A stretch of 64,000 nucleotides of DNA, taken from assembly GCF_021922985.1 (NCBI RefSeq), contig NZ_CP040788.1, positions 1,860,001 to 1,924,000 on the forward strand, in the 5' to 3' direction. Shown in pieces: positions 1 through 9,481 of this stretch. The notes below the pieces were generated by a model. It was not told the DNA's origin. It searched no databases and worked only from the letters and a program-made list of their open reading frames with translations. The DNA comes from Clavibacter michiganensis subsp. tessellarius. GTDB lineage: Bacteria > Actinomycetota > Actinomycetes > Actinomycetales > Microbacteriaceae. The first letter of the stretch is position 1; each line of letters opens with the position of its first letter. A program made the position numbers and the translations under genes.

Positions 1-1840
1 CGACCCCCTCCCGCACGTTGTGGTACGGCGAGAACGTGCGGATGAACTCCCAATCCGCGGGCACGTCCGGGTCCCCGTACTCGGCGATCCACGACGCCCC
101 CGCCGACAGCCGCGTGTACCGCCGCATGTCGAGGAGCGGGACCCCGCAGACCACGGCGCCGAACAGCTCCGGGTAGGCGGTGAGCATGTTGCCCACGAGC
201 AGGCCGCCGTTGCTCCGCCCCTCGCAGCCGAGGCGCGCCGGCACGGTGACGCCGCGGGTCACGAGGTCGCGCGCGACGGCCGCGAAGTCCTCGTAGGCGC
301 GGTGGCGGTCCTGCCGGAGCGCGGCCCGGTGCCACGCCGGCCCGTACTCGCCGCCGCCGCGGATGTTGGCGAGCACGTAGACGCCGCCGCGCGCGAGCCA
401 GCCGCGCCCCCGGACGCCGCTGTACGACGGCAGCAGGCTGTTCTCGAAGCCGCCGTAGCCCGAGAGCAGCGTGGGGGCAGATCCGTCGAGCGGCAGGTCC
501 CGCGGCCCCACCTGGAAGTAGGGCACGCGCGTGCCGTCGTCCGAGACGGCGAAGTGCTGCGCGACCTCGAGCCCCGCGGCGTCGAAGGACGCGGGCTGAT
601 CCTTGACGGCCCGCGGCGGGCCCTCGCCCACCACGCCGCGCAGGAGCGTGGGCGGCGTGAGGAAGCCCGTCACCGCGAGCCAGTACTCGTCGGTCTCGCG
701 GTCGGTGGCCACGACGGAGACGGAGGCGAGCGGCGTCCCGACGGGCACGTCCTCCTCGGTCCAGCCGCCGGATCCGCCCGCCGTCGGCGGCGTGAGCACG
801 CGGATCCGGCTCGCCACGTCCTCCAGAAGCGTCACCACGAGGTGCCCCGCCGTCCACGCCCAGTCCTCGAGGCTCCGCGACGAGGTCGGGGCGACCAGCA
901 CCGCGAGGGCCCGGGATCCGGCGAGGAAGTCGTCGAGGCGCGCCGCGAGCAGCGACCCGCCAGCGTGCACGACGCCGCCGATCTCCGTGTCGCGCCGCGG
1001 CCGCAGCAGGAGCCACTCGCGGTGCAGGTCCACGTCGACGTCGTCGGGCACGTCGATCGGCACGGTCCCCGCGTCGGTGAGCAGCAGCGTGCGCGACGTG
1101 AAGAAGTCGGGCACCTCGCGGACCACGTCCCGCTCGAAGCCCGGCGTGGGGTCGTGCGTCACGTGGACGAGCATGTCGCCCGCCGCGACGGCGTGGACCT
1201 CGGCGGCGTCGGCGAGCGCCTGGCCGCGGCTCCAGCGCCGTGCCGTGCGCGCGTAGGAGCTCTCGGTGAGGCTGCCCGGTCCGAAGTCGGTGCCGACGAA
1301 GACGGTGTCCCGGTCGATCCACGAAACCATCGTCTTCGCGACCGGCACCGCGAAGCCGTCCTCGACGAAGCGGCCGGTGGCGAGGTCGAGCTCGCGGACC
1401 GCGACGGCGTCCCCGCCGTCGGGCGAGAGCGACACGAGGGCGCGGTCGCGCGTCGGCGACAGCAGCTGCGCCCGGGAGAACTGCCACGGGATCCCCTCGG
1501 CCGCGCCCAGCGCGTCGAGGTCGAGCAGGACCTCCCACTCGGGCGACGGGGCCTCGTACTCGTCGAGCGTCGTGCGCCGCCAGAGTCCCTGCACGTGCTC
1601 GGCGTCGCGCCAGAGGTTGTACAGGTGGTCGCCGTGCCGGGTCACGTACGGGATGCGCTCGTCCGACTCGAGCACCTCGAGCAGCTCGGAGGTGAGCCCG
1701 GCGCGCGCGTCCTCGGGAGAGCGCGCGAGCGTCCGGTCGTTCTCGGCGCGCACCCACGCCAGGGCGCGGTCGCCGTGGATGTCCTCCAGCCACAGGAACG
1801 GATCGTCGGGGGTCGCGGGGCCATGGGCGTCGTCGGTCAT
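1..1840 (-). CDS. S9 family prolyl oligopeptidase (3' end outside window)
   Basis: Serine peptidase of the prolyl oligopeptidase family, which cleaves short peptides, usually in the cytosol. About 613 of roughly 700 residues are present; the C-terminus lies beyond the left edge. Residues 1-400 fit the beta-propeller lid and the rest is the start of an alpha/beta hydrolase domain. The nucleophile elbow GRSNGG puts the catalytic Ser at residue 543 (complement of 212-214); an oxyanion-type GGYGG motif precedes it. The catalytic Asp and His would be off-window. The ATG at 1838-1840 is 6 nt after a TAGGCT -10 box, so the mRNA is probably leaderless. Family confident; exact substrate unknown. Confidence 0.9.
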   Translation of the reverse strand, partial: MTDDAHGPATPDDPFLWLEDIHGDRALAWVRAENDRTLARSPEDARAGLTSELLEVLESDERIPYVTRHGDHLYNLWRDAEHVQGLWRRTTLDEYEAPSPEWEVLLDLDALGAAEGIPWQFSRAQLLSPTRDRALVSLSPDGGDAVAVRELDLATGRFVEDGFAVPVAKTMVSWIDRDTVFVGTDFGPGSLTESSYARTARRWSRGQALADAAEVHAVAAGDMLVHVTHDPTPGFERDVVREVPDFFTSRTLLLTDAGTVPIDVPDDVDVDLHREWLLLRPRRDTEIGGVVHAGGSLLAARLDDFLAGSRALAVLVAPTSSRSLEDWAWTAGHLVVTLLEDVASRIRVLTPPTAGGSGGWTEEDVPVGTPLASVSVVATDRETDEYWLAVTGFLTPPTLLRGVVGEGPPRAVKDQPASFDAAGLEVAQHFAVSDDGTRVPYFQVGPRDLPLDGSAPTLLSGYGGFENSLLPSYSGVRGRGWLARGGVYVLANIRGGGEYGPAWHRAALRQDRHRAYEDFAAVARDLVTRGVTVPARLGCEGRSNGGLLVGNMLTAYPELFGAVVCGVPLLDMRRYTRLSAGASWIAEYGDPDVPADWEFIRTFSPYHNVREGV

Positions 1841-1846
1841 CCCGTC

Positions 1847-1852
1847 AGCCTA
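1847..1852 (-). promoter_or_regulatory. -10 box TAGGCT of the S9 peptidase
   Basis: TAGGCT, 6 nt upstream of the ATG; predicted leaderless start. Confidence 0.6.
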
Positions 1853-1905
1853 CGGACGCGCGCTCGGCGCGGCCGCGGGGCGCACGCCGCCCGCGTCGCC
1901 CCGGG

Positions 1906-2403
1906 TCAGGCGGCGGGTGCCAGGAACTCGTCCCAGCCGGGCGCCGGACGCTCCATGCCGCTGACGACCCAGCCGCTCCCCTGCGGGGCGCGCGGCGCGG
2001 TGCGCAGCGTCCACCCCATCTCCTCCGGCGTGCGGTCGCTCTTGCGGTTGTTGCACGACAGGCAGCAGGCGACGAGGTTCTCCCACGTGTCCTTCCCGCC
2101 GCGCGAGCGGGGCAGGACGTGGTCGATGGTGGTCGCGTTCCGTGCGCAGTACGCGCAGCGGCCGCCGTCGCGCCGCAGGACCCCGCGGCGCGAGACGGGC
2201 ACGCGGCGCGCGTGCGGGATCCGCACGTACCGCGTCAGGAGGATGACCGACGGGCGGCCCCACGCCCCTCCGCTCCCGAGGATGGGGTTCTCCTCGTCCT
2301 GGGCGAGCATGGTGGCCTTGCCGCTCAGCACGAGCACCAGGGCCCGCTTGAACGACACGACGGCGAGCGGCTCGAAGCCCGCGTTGAGTACCAGTGTGCG
2401 CAC
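1906..2403 (-). CDS. HNH endonuclease family protein
   Basis: A 165-residue protein with a C-terminal HNH nuclease fold. Zinc-binding pairs C83/C86 (CAYC) and C114/C117 frame the core TIDHVLPRSRGG, where D94-H95 start the HNH motif, followed by N109 and N118. The N-terminal 75 residues match the usual actinobacterial form that starts MRTLVLNAGFEPL. The start is GTG (2401-2403), preceded by GAGAGG at 6 nt spacing. The role in the cell is unknown; such free-standing HNH proteins are widespread and are not tied to phage here. A candidate mini-gene lies just upstream on the same strand. Confidence 0.9.
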   Translation of the reverse strand: MRTLVLNAGFEPLAVVSFKRALVLVLSGKATMLAQDEENPILGSGGAWGRPSVILLTRYVRIPHARRVPVSRRGVLRRDGGRCAYCARNATTIDHVLPRSRGGKDTWENLVACCLSCNNRKSDRTPEEMGWTLRTAPRAPQGSGWVVSGMERPAPGWDEFLAPAA

Positions 2404-2475
2404 GACATCCCTCTCAGACCGGCCTGGACGGCTTCCAGGAATCCGAATGAGGCGTCCCCGCCCCCGGGAACACGC

Positions 2476-2507
2476 GAAGGCACCGCCGAGTGCTCGGCGA
2501 TGCCTTC
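2476..2507 (-). terminator. Hairpin at end of the mini-gene / before the HNH gene
   Basis: Arms 2476-2490 and 2493-2507 pair over 14 of 15 positions with a 2-nt nominal loop; no T-run. It overlaps the stop codon of the small ORF and lies 73 nt before the HNH start, so it could be a terminator or an attenuator. Confidence 0.5.
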
Positions 2508-2619
2508 AGGAGAGCGGGTGACCGCTCGGGTGGACCAGGTGGATGCCCACCCGGGGATGGTGCCGATGACCGTGGCGCACGTGCGCATCCATGGTGCGGA
2601 TGTCGCGTGCGGTGGTCAT
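2506..2619 (-). CDS. Candidate His-rich 37-aa peptide
   Basis: Small ORF not recognised as a known family. It starts ATG at 2617-2619 behind GGGAG at 5 nt spacing and ends TGA at 2506-2508. Eight of 37 residues are His, in motifs such as HVRHGHRHHP and GIHLVHPSGHP. A TACCCT -10 box sits about 38 nt upstream and a strong hairpin overlaps the stop, so it has the parts of an independent transcription unit. It could be a metal-binding peptide, a regulatory leader peptide for the HNH gene, or chance. The first seven residues resemble the start of CBS-domain proteins, but no CBS domain follows. Confidence 0.4.
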   Translation of the reverse strand: MTTARDIRTMDAHVRHGHRHHPRVGIHLVHPSGHPLS

Positions 2620-2657
2620 CGGGGCTCCCGGGCGGGTCGAGGGACGTCTCACCGCAC

Positions 2658-2663
2658 AGGGTA
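2658..2663 (-). promoter_or_regulatory. -10 box TACCCT of the mini-gene / HNH transcript
   Basis: TACCCT about 38 nt before the small ORF; the leader carries its ribosome binding site. Confidence 0.4.
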
Positions 2664-2697
2664 GCCCAGCGATCCCCGTTTGTCCCGGGTGGACGAC

Positions 2698-2740
2698 GGA
2701 GGCCGGCGGCGCATCGGGTGGATGCGTGCCGCCGGCCTCC
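2698..2740 (-). terminator. Terminator of the NlpC/P60 gene
   Basis: A 13-bp GC-rich stem (2698-2710/2728-2740) plus an inner GCATC/GATGC stem, beginning 17 nt after the stop; no T-run. Confidence 0.7.
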
Positions 2741-2757
2741 GGAGGTCGGTGCGCGGG

Positions 2758-3663
2758 TCAGCCGAGGAGGCGGACGTAGTGCACGTTGGAGCTCCACACC
2801 GGGCGCTCCTTGACGTGGTCGCCGGGCTTGGGCGCGTCGATCATGATGCCGTTGCCCGTGTAGATGCCGTCGTGGCTGCCGTCGTTCCAGACGACGATGT
2901 CGCCGGCGCGCGCCTCGGAGGCGGGGACCGTGACGCCGGCCGCGCCCTGCGCCCGCACGGAGTGCGGCAGGTTCAGGCCGAACTGCGCGAACACGTACTG
3001 GACGAGGCCGGAGCAGTCGAAGCCGGCGGGGGTGTTGCCGCCGAAGACGTAGGGCACGCCGAGGTACTGGCGGGCGACCGCCGCGACGCCGGTGGCCGAC
3101 GTGCCGGGGTAGATCGGGTTCTGCGCGATCTGCGACGCGGAGGCGCCCGTGTAGCTCGTGGCCGACGAGGCGAGCTGCGTGCGGCGCTGCTCGGCGAGCG
3201 CGGCGCGGGCGGCGTCGGCCTTCTGCGCGTTGAGCTCCGCGACCGTGGTGGCGGTGAAGCCCTCCTCGACCGGGGCGGACGACGCGTTGTCGGCGGTGAC
3301 GACCTGCGCGTTGGCGGCCGTGTAGTCCTGGAGGGAGGTGCCCTTGACGTTCGCGGTGTGCTCGATGGAGGCGCCGGTGGCGTAGGCGGGGAGCGCGAGC
3401 GCCCCGATGACGCCGGTGACCACGGTCATGACGAAGACGTTGGCCGTCTTCGTGCGACGGGAGCGGGGCGCGGGCGCCGGGCTCAGGCGGGGTGCGGGTG
3501 CCTGGAGCGTGCGGGCAGCGGAGTCGCGACGGGGCCGGACGGCCTTCGCGGTCTCCGCGGCGCGGAGCTCGCGGCGGGTGGGGAGGCGATCCATCCCGGG
3601 TGCGGGCGGTCGGGTCGGGTCGGACGGGTTCCCGACGGAACCGCTGATGTCACCATGGGCCAA
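2758..3663 (-). CDS. Secreted NlpC/P60 (C40) peptidoglycan hydrolase
   Basis: Exported cell-wall endopeptidase of the NlpC/P60 family, cutting stem-peptide bonds in peptidoglycan. About 301 aa: an Arg-rich N-terminus, one hydrophobic export segment (VFVMTVVTGVIGALALPAYA), a linker region rich in Ala, and a C-terminal NlpC/P60 domain with catalytic Cys in GFDCSGLVQYVF and His in NDGSHDGIYTG. The best start is TTG at 3661-3663: AGGAGG lies exactly 8 nt upstream. An ATG at 3594 in frame lacks a ribosome binding site and would shorten the protein by 23 residues. The gene has a long structured leader. DtxR-type regulator next door is probably a separate unit. Confidence 0.88.
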   Translation of the reverse strand: MAHGDISGSVGNPSDPTRPPAPGMDRLPTRRELRAAETAKAVRPRRDSAARTLQAPAPRLSPAPAPRSRRTKTANVFVMTVVTGVIGALALPAYATGASIEHTANVKGTSLQDYTAANAQVVTADNASSAPVEEGFTATTVAELNAQKADAARAALAEQRRTQLASSATSYTGASASQIAQNPIYPGTSATGVAAVARQYLGVPYVFGGNTPAGFDCSGLVQYVFAQFGLNLPHSVRAQGAAGVTVPASEARAGDIVVWNDGSHDGIYTGNGIMIDAPKPGDHVKERPVWSSNVHYVRLLG

Positions 3664-3997
3664 GTTGTCAACCTCCTGCGTCTCGACGCCGGGCATGCTG
3701 GCGCCCCGTCCCTCCAAGGTCGTCGAGGGGTACACGCGCAGGGGACGGGTGTCGAGACGCCCTGCACCGGGCCCGGGACCTCTGTGGTGGTCGGTCGGGC
3801 CTGTTCGAGAGTAAGGGACAGGCCCCCGTTTGTCATCCTGAGGGACCATCTTTCTAACGAATCCATAACGGGAGACGTCATCCTCGCGAGGGATGCGGAG
3901 CAGAACCCCCGGTGAGCACGGTGTGCCGTGCGCGTGTGCCCAGTCCGGGGGTGGTCCTGTGGATCCGCCGACCGCAACCGGCCCCGCGGGGCGCCGG
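3664..3997 (-). other. Long leader/intergenic region upstream of the NlpC/P60 gene
   Basis: No gene found. It holds the AGGAGG ribosome binding site (3672-3677) and an 8-bp inverted repeat, GGGCCTGT at 3797-3804 with ACAGGCCC at 3818-3825, around a 13-nt loop. An AT-richer stretch at 3835-3880 is the likeliest promoter area. I looked for the c-di-AMP (ydaO) riboswitch common before such hydrolases and did not see its conserved core. Confidence 0.5.
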
Positions 3998-4696
3998 TCA
4001 GCGCTCGATGAAGATGTGCCCGGCGACCTCGAGCGGCAGCTCGAGCCCGGACTCCGCGTCGTCCACGCGGACGAGCACGTAGGCGCCGTCACGGGAGAAC
4101 GAGCCGGATGCGCCGGGCAGCACGCCGGCCTGCTTGAGCTGAGAGAGCAGCTCGGGGTCGAACTGCACGGGCTCGCCGAGGCGGCGGACGACGCCGCGCG
4201 CCGGGGCGTCCGCGGTGACCCCGAGGGTCGCCTCGACGATGCTGACCACGCCGGCCATGAACGCGACGGCCGGGGAGTCGCCCAGCTCGTCGAGGCCCGG
4301 GATGGGGTTGCCGTACGGCGACTCGGTGGGGTGCCCGAGGAGGTCGAGGATCTTGCGCTCCACCTGCTCGCTCATCACGTGCTCCCAGCGGCAGGCCTCG
4401 TCGTGGACGAACTCCCACTCGAGCCCGATGACGTCGCTGAGCAGGCGCTCCGCGAGGCGGTGCTTGCGCATCACGTGGACGGCCTTGCTGCGGCCCTCCG
4501 GCGTGAGCTCGAGGTGCCGGTCGCCGCTGACGACCACGAGGCCGTCGCGCTCCATGCGGGCGACGGTCTGCGAGACGGTGGGGCCGGAGTGCCCGAGGCG
4601 CTCGGAGATGCGCGCCCGCAGGGGCACGATGGCCTCCTCCTCGAGGTCGAGGATGGTGCGGAGGTACATCTCCGTCGTGTCCACGAGATCAGTCAT
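3998..4696 (-). CDS. DtxR/IdeR-type metal-dependent repressor
   Basis: Metal-activated transcriptional repressor of the DtxR family, 232 aa. All classical metal ligands align with DtxR numbering without gaps: H79, E83 and H98 for the ancillary site, and M10, C102, E105 and H106 for the primary site (VHDEACRWEH). A winged helix fills residues 1-70, the dimerisation domain 71-140, and an SH3-like FeoA domain the C-terminus. GGGAGG precedes the ATG by 5 nt. Cys at 102 favours Fe(II) over Mn(II) sensing, so an iron-homeostasis role is likely; I saw no obvious DtxR operator in the window. Confidence 0.93.
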   Translation of the reverse strand: MTDLVDTTEMYLRTILDLEEEAIVPLRARISERLGHSGPTVSQTVARMERDGLVVVSGDRHLELTPEGRSKAVHVMRKHRLAERLLSDVIGLEWEFVHDEACRWEHVMSEQVERKILDLLGHPTESPYGNPIPGLDELGDSPAVAFMAGVVSIVEATLGVTADAPARGVVRRLGEPVQFDPELLSQLKQAGVLPGASGSFSRDGAYVLVRVDDAESGLELPLEVAGHIFIER

Positions 4697-4805
4697 CGGG
4701 GCCTCCCTTGCGCCAGCGACCAGCCTACTTCCCCGGGTGCCGGATGACCGGCGCGGGGGCGGCCGCGGCGCCGGACGGACTCCGGGGCGCGCGCAGGCGT
4801 TCCCC

Positions 4806-5936
<1,131 letters not shown>

Positions 5937-5953
5937 TCCCGACCCTCCCGTGC

Positions 5954-5997
5954 ACGACGACGGCGGCGGTCCCCTCGGGGGCCGCCGCCGTCGTCGT
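5954..5997. terminator. Bidirectional hairpin between serC and the DUF3027 gene
   Basis: Perfect 16-bp stem, 5954-5969 with 5982-5997, and a 12-nt loop, between convergent genes; no T-run on either side. Confidence 0.7.
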
Positions 5998-6012
5998 CAT
6001 GCGGGACTCGGG

Positions 6013-6712
<700 letters not shown>

Positions 6713-6720
<8 letters not shown>

Positions 6721-7096
6721 CGAGCTCCTCCGCGACCCGGCGCAGCAGCGCCGCGATCTTCCGGCTGTGGGCGTCGTCCGGGTACCGGCCGCGCTTGAGG
6801 TTGGTGCCGATGCCGTCGAGCACCTTCACGAGGTCCTCCACGATGACGGCCATGTCGTCGGCGGGCTTGCGGGACATGCGGACGAGCGAGGGCGGGGCGT
6901 CGAGGATCCGCGCGGACAGCGCCTGCGCACCGCGCTTGCCGTCGGCGATGCCGAACTCGAGCCGGGTGCCGGCCTTCACGCCGGCGACGCCCGAGGGCAG
7001 GGCCGACGCGTGCAGGAATACCTCCTGGCCGTCGTCCGAGCTGATGAACCCGAACCCCTTGTCCTCGTCGTAGAACTTCACCTTGCCGGTGGGCAT
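6713..7096 (-). CDS. Cold-shock domain protein with C-terminal extension
   Basis: 127 aa. Residues 1-65 are a cold-shock domain (GKVKFYDEDKGFGFISSDDG with RNP-1-like GFGFI and RNP-2-like VFLHASAL), binding single-stranded RNA or DNA. An extra 60 residues follow, predicted helical and basic, which is the actinobacterial CspB-like long form. GAGGATCGC precedes the ATG. It heads a two-gene unit with the DUF3027 gene. A TAGACT -10 box lies about 72 nt upstream. Confidence 0.9.
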
Positions 7097-7168
7097 GCGA
7101 TCCTCTTCCCTCGCCCCTGCCAGGGGCTCCGCGCCCCGGTCGGGGCTCGATGTGCTGGTGGGCGGTCC

Positions 7169-7174
7169 AGTCTA
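7169..7174 (-). promoter_or_regulatory. -10 box TAGACT of the cold-shock/DUF3027 unit
   Basis: TAGACT about 72 nt before the start, giving a leader of roughly 65 nt. Confidence 0.5.
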
Positions 7175-7285
7175 TTCGCCCGTGCCCCGCGCGGCCCGGG
7201 TACGGACGCCACCCTCGACGGCGACCTGCCGGGGCCGACGCGATCCCGATCCCCATGCCGACGCGCCCGGGCGGGCACCACGGCG

Positions 7286-7291
7286 TAGTCT
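7286..7291 (+). promoter_or_regulatory. -10 box TAGTCT of the 89-aa membrane protein gene
   Basis: TAGTCT, 6 nt before the ATG at 7298. Confidence 0.6.
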
Positions 7292-7297
7292 GAGCGG

Positions 7298-7567
7298 ATG
7301 GCATCCGAGACCGCACCGAGCGAGGGACGGGCCGAGCGCATCCTCGCGTACATGCTCGCCGGGATCCTGCTGGTCGCCGTGCTGAGCATCCTCGCGATCC
7401 TCCTGGCCCCGCTGATCGCGGTCGACGCGTCGCAGTACAGCACCCCCGTCTGGCAGGTGATCCTCCTGCTCCCGGCGGTCGGCATCCCGATCGCGGCGCT
7501 CCTCTTCATCGCCATCCTCGTCATCAGCGTCCGTCGGCGGCGTCGCATGGACGGCACGTCCCGCTAG
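7298..7567 (+). CDS. Small two-helix membrane protein, function unknown
   Basis: 89 aa with two predicted membrane helices, about residues 17-41 and 51-76, and a basic tail (RRRRRMDG). No domain recognised; similar short proteins occur in other Microbacteriaceae. The next gene starts 11 nt after its stop, so it may be co-transcribed with the XPB-partner gene. Confidence 0.75.
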   Translation: MASETAPSEGRAERILAYMLAGILLVAVLSILAILLAPLIAVDASQYSTPVWQVILLLPAVGIPIAALLFIAILVISVRRRRRMDGTSR

Positions 7568-7577
7568 CGGGACGACC

Positions 7578-9461
7578 ATGACCGACGCCCTCGTGCTCGC
7601 GTCCCGCCTGCGTGCGCTGGACGACGATGCGCTGGCCGACCTCGTCCGCGACCGCGGCGTCGACGCCGCGCGCGTCGACGACCTCTTCGACCTCGCCGAC
7701 GCGCTCCTCGCCCCGGATGCCGTCGCGCGGGCCCTCGAGCAGCTGGACCGCACCTCCCTCGCCGTCCTCGCCGTCGCCTGCGCCGAGGGCGCGGCCTCCC
7801 GGCGCGTCCCCCTGTCCGTCGTCCGCGACGCGATCGCGCGGCGGTCGGGCGAGGACCCGGTCGACGCGGAGGTCGTCGCCGACGCCGCCCGACGCGCATC
7901 CGCGACCCTCCTCGCGGGCCTCGACGAGGACGGGATCACGACGCATCCCGAGGTGCAGGCGGAGCTCGCATCCTGGCCGGACGCGGGCCGCCCCGGCACC
8001 GACGAGCTCGCCCGCCTCTCCCCTCCCGCCCCGCTCGCCGCCGTGCCGAGCGGCGACCCGGACGAGGTGGACCGCCGTGCCGGCGAGAGCGCCTTCGCCT
8101 CGGTCGTCGCCGTCGCCGCCCTCGTGGACGAGCTGGCGCGGGAGCCCGCCCGCGAGCTGAGCCGCGGCGGCATGTCGCTGCCGGACGCGCGGCGCCTGTC
8201 GGCCGCGCTCGCGGTCGACCTCGACGGCGTCCCCGTGCTCCTCTCCATCGCCGCCCGCGCCGGCCTGGTCGCCCGGGCCGGCCGCGCCTGGTCCGCCACG
8301 GGCGCCGCGGCCGAGTGGTCGGCGCTCCCGACCGCCGAGCGCTGGCGCGCGCTCGCGTCCTCCTGGCTGGATGCGCTGGCCCCGACGACGCGCGAGATCC
8401 TGGCCGAGCGGGCCGACGCCGAGTGGGGGCCCGGCCTCGTCGACGGCGTGCTCTGGCGCTTCCCCGGCGGATCCGCGTGGATCGCCGATCGCATCACCGC
8501 GTTCACCCGGGACGCGGGCCTCCTCGGCATCACGACGGGCGACGTGCCCAGCTCGGCCGGCCGCGCCCTCCTCACCACGGGCGCGGACTCCGCGGCCGCG
8601 GAGCTCGCCGCGCACCTGCCTGCGGAGGTGGACCGGGTCTACCTGCAGCACGACCTCACCGTGGTCTCCCCCGGCCCGCTGGATCCGCGCGTCGAGTCGC
8701 GCCTGCTCGCGGTCGCCGACGTGGAGGGCCGCGGGCTCGCCGCCAGCTACCGCATCTCGGCCGGATCCGTCGCCCGCGCCCTCGCCGCCGGCGACTCCGG
8801 CGACGACATCCGCGCGTTCCTGGCCGGCGTCTCGCTGACCGGGATCCCGCAGCCGCTCGACTACCTCATCGACGAGGCCGTCGCGCGCTTCGGCCGCCTC
8901 CGGATCCGGCCCGCCGACCTCCCCGGGGCCCCGGACGCCCGGACGTCCGTGCTCTCCGACGACGCTGCCCTCCTCGCGACCCTGCTCGTCGACCGCGACC
9001 TCTCCTCCCTGCGCCTCGTCCGCCTCGACGACGCGACCCTCGCCTCCGCCGCGACGCCCGACGCGGTCGAGCGGGCCCTCGTCGCCGCCCGCCTGGGCCC
9101 CGTCCGCGAGGACGCCGAGGGCCGGCCGGTGGCGCCCGTCGTCCGCGCGACGACCGGGCGGTCGCCCGCCGCGGATCCCGGACCCGACCCCGCCGACGCC
9201 CTGGTGGCCCGCGTCCGCGCCGCCGACGGCCCGGACGACGGCACCGCCTGGACGACGCGGCAGCTCGAGGTCGCGATCCGCGCGAAGGCGGCCCTCTCCG
9301 TGCGGGTCCGCCTGCCCGACGGCCGCGAGGTCGACCACGTCCTCGAGCCCGCGAGCGTCGCCGGCGGGCGCCTGCGCGCCCGAGACCGGGTCGCCGACGT
9401 CGAGCGCACTCTGCCGCTCTCGAGCATCGTCTCCCTCTCCCCCCGGCCGATCCCCTCGTGA
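7578..9461 (+). CDS. Helicase-associated protein, partner of XPB
   Basis: 627 aa, belonging to the actinobacterial family with an N-terminal winged-helix-rich region and an XPB/Ssl2-like N-terminal domain, without helicase motifs. It ends VERTLPLSSIVSLSP. It is found next to XPB helicases in actinobacteria and is presumed to act with them in DNA repair or transcription-coupled processes; the biochemical role is not established. The ATG at 7578 is 11 nt after the preceding stop. Its stop is 20 nt before my preferred XPB start. Confidence 0.85.
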   Translation: MTDALVLASRLRALDDDALADLVRDRGVDAARVDDLFDLADALLAPDAVARALEQLDRTSLAVLAVACAEGAASRRVPLSVVRDAIARRSGEDPVDAEVVADAARRASATLLAGLDEDGITTHPEVQAELASWPDAGRPGTDELARLSPPAPLAAVPSGDPDEVDRRAGESAFASVVAVAALVDELAREPARELSRGGMSLPDARRLSAALAVDLDGVPVLLSIAARAGLVARAGRAWSATGAAAEWSALPTAERWRALASSWLDALAPTTREILAERADAEWGPGLVDGVLWRFPGGSAWIADRITAFTRDAGLLGITTGDVPSSAGRALLTTGADSAAAELAAHLPAEVDRVYLQHDLTVVSPGPLDPRVESRLLAVADVEGRGLAASYRISAGSVARALAAGDSGDDIRAFLAGVSLTGIPQPLDYLIDEAVARFGRLRIRPADLPGAPDARTSVLSDDAALLATLLVDRDLSSLRLVRLDDATLASAATPDAVERALVAARLGPVREDAEGRPVAPVVRATTGRSPAADPGPDPADALVARVRAADGPDDGTAWTTRQLEVAIRAKAALSVRVRLPDGREVDHVLEPASVAGGRLRARDRVADVERTLPLSSIVSLSPRPIPS

Positions 9462-9468
9462 GCGCGCC

Positions 9469-9474
9469 TAAGCT
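9469..9474 (+). promoter_or_regulatory. -10 box TAAGCT of the XPB gene
   Basis: TAAGCT, 7 nt before GTG 9482; supports that start over GTG 9458. Confidence 0.5.
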
Positions 9475-9481
9475 GGCGAAC

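Noticed and set aside
20..2521. Very long open frame on the plus strand across the S9 peptidase and HNH genes
   Set aside because: GC-rich antisense frame; Arg/Ala/Pro-rich with no domain. The minus-strand proteins have clear catalytic motifs.
3664..3997. c-di-AMP (ydaO) riboswitch before the NlpC/P60 gene
   Set aside because: The conserved core sequences of that riboswitch were not found.
8315..9481. In-frame upstream extension of the XPB helicase
   Set aside because: Runs through the partner gene in another frame and is Arg-rich noise; the conserved N-terminus begins at 9482.
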